Assembly: GCA_020528935.1 (NCBI GenBank)
Contig: JAJDFU010000305.1
Span: forward strand, 1-5,563
Source of the DNA: Saprospiraceae bacterium
GTDB taxonomy: Bacteria > Bacteroidota > Bacteroidia > Chitinophagales > Saprospiraceae
Reading direction: 5' to 3'
DNA length: 5,563 bases
This document shows, piece by piece, positions 5,547 through 5,563 of the stretch; position 1 is the stretch's first letter, and each line of letters opens with the position of its first letter. A program made the position numbers and the translations under genes. Under the pieces are notes generated by a model, which saw nothing but the letters and a program-made list of their open reading frames with translations, did no database searches and was not told where the DNA came from.

Positions 5547-5563
5547 ACCCTCGGTATGAATAC

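Noticed and set aside
5547..5563. 3' end of an antitoxin gene overlapping the DUF5615 start
   Set aside because: Two other frames run into the DUF5615 gene and stop there, but 17 bases are too few to recognise any protein tail.

Overview
The window looks like the edge of a surface-polysaccharide (exopolysaccharide, capsule or O-antigen type) gene cluster from a GC-rich member of the Bacteroidota. Three things suggest this. The mannose-1-phosphate guanylyltransferase resembles the short, single-function form common in that phylum. None of the start codons has a well-placed Shine-Dalgarno site. Two start regions carry a TTG-N20-TAnnTTTG-like promoter, the -33/-7 type of this phylum. A Saprospiria-like lineage is a guess from the overall look of the proteins and is not proven.

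Layout, left to right. On the + strand, positions 3-2800 hold three tightly packed genes that probably form one transcription unit: the 3' two-thirds of a mannose-1-phosphate guanylyltransferase (manC-like, makes GDP-mannose), a CapM/PglA-like GT4 glycosyltransferase (763-1935), and a second, smaller GT-B glycosyltransferase (1892-2800). The two glycosyltransferase genes overlap by 44 bases. On the - strand, a third GT-B glycosyltransferase (2752-4041) converges on this unit, and its 3' end overlaps the second glycosyltransferase by 49 bases. Upstream of it, also on the - strand, are a good promoter candidate (4064-4094) with a hairpin, an AntA/AntB phage-antirepressor-like protein (4152-4961) with its own AT-rich promoter region, a 240-base intergenic stretch, and a low-GC DUF5615 PIN-like gene (5205-5546) of the kind found as a toxin in toxin-antitoxin pairs. 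Its partner, if any, lies past the right edge.

How the genes fit together. The guanylyltransferase supplies an activated sugar donor, and the three glycosyltransferases would add sugars one after another to a lipid-linked repeat unit on the cytoplasmic face of the inner membrane. Which enzyme, if any, uses GDP-mannose cannot be read from the sequence. The right-hand third has a different character: a phage-type regulatory fold and a probable toxin gene of about 43% GC next to genes of roughly 60-65% GC, which suggests an acquired boundary region.

Nothing here is clearly a new system. The points most worth a second look are a textbook-looking intrinsic terminator with a T9 run inside the second glycosyltransferase gene, the antirepressor-like gene beside polysaccharide genes, and two promoters of nearly identical geometry in front of the two larger - strand genes.
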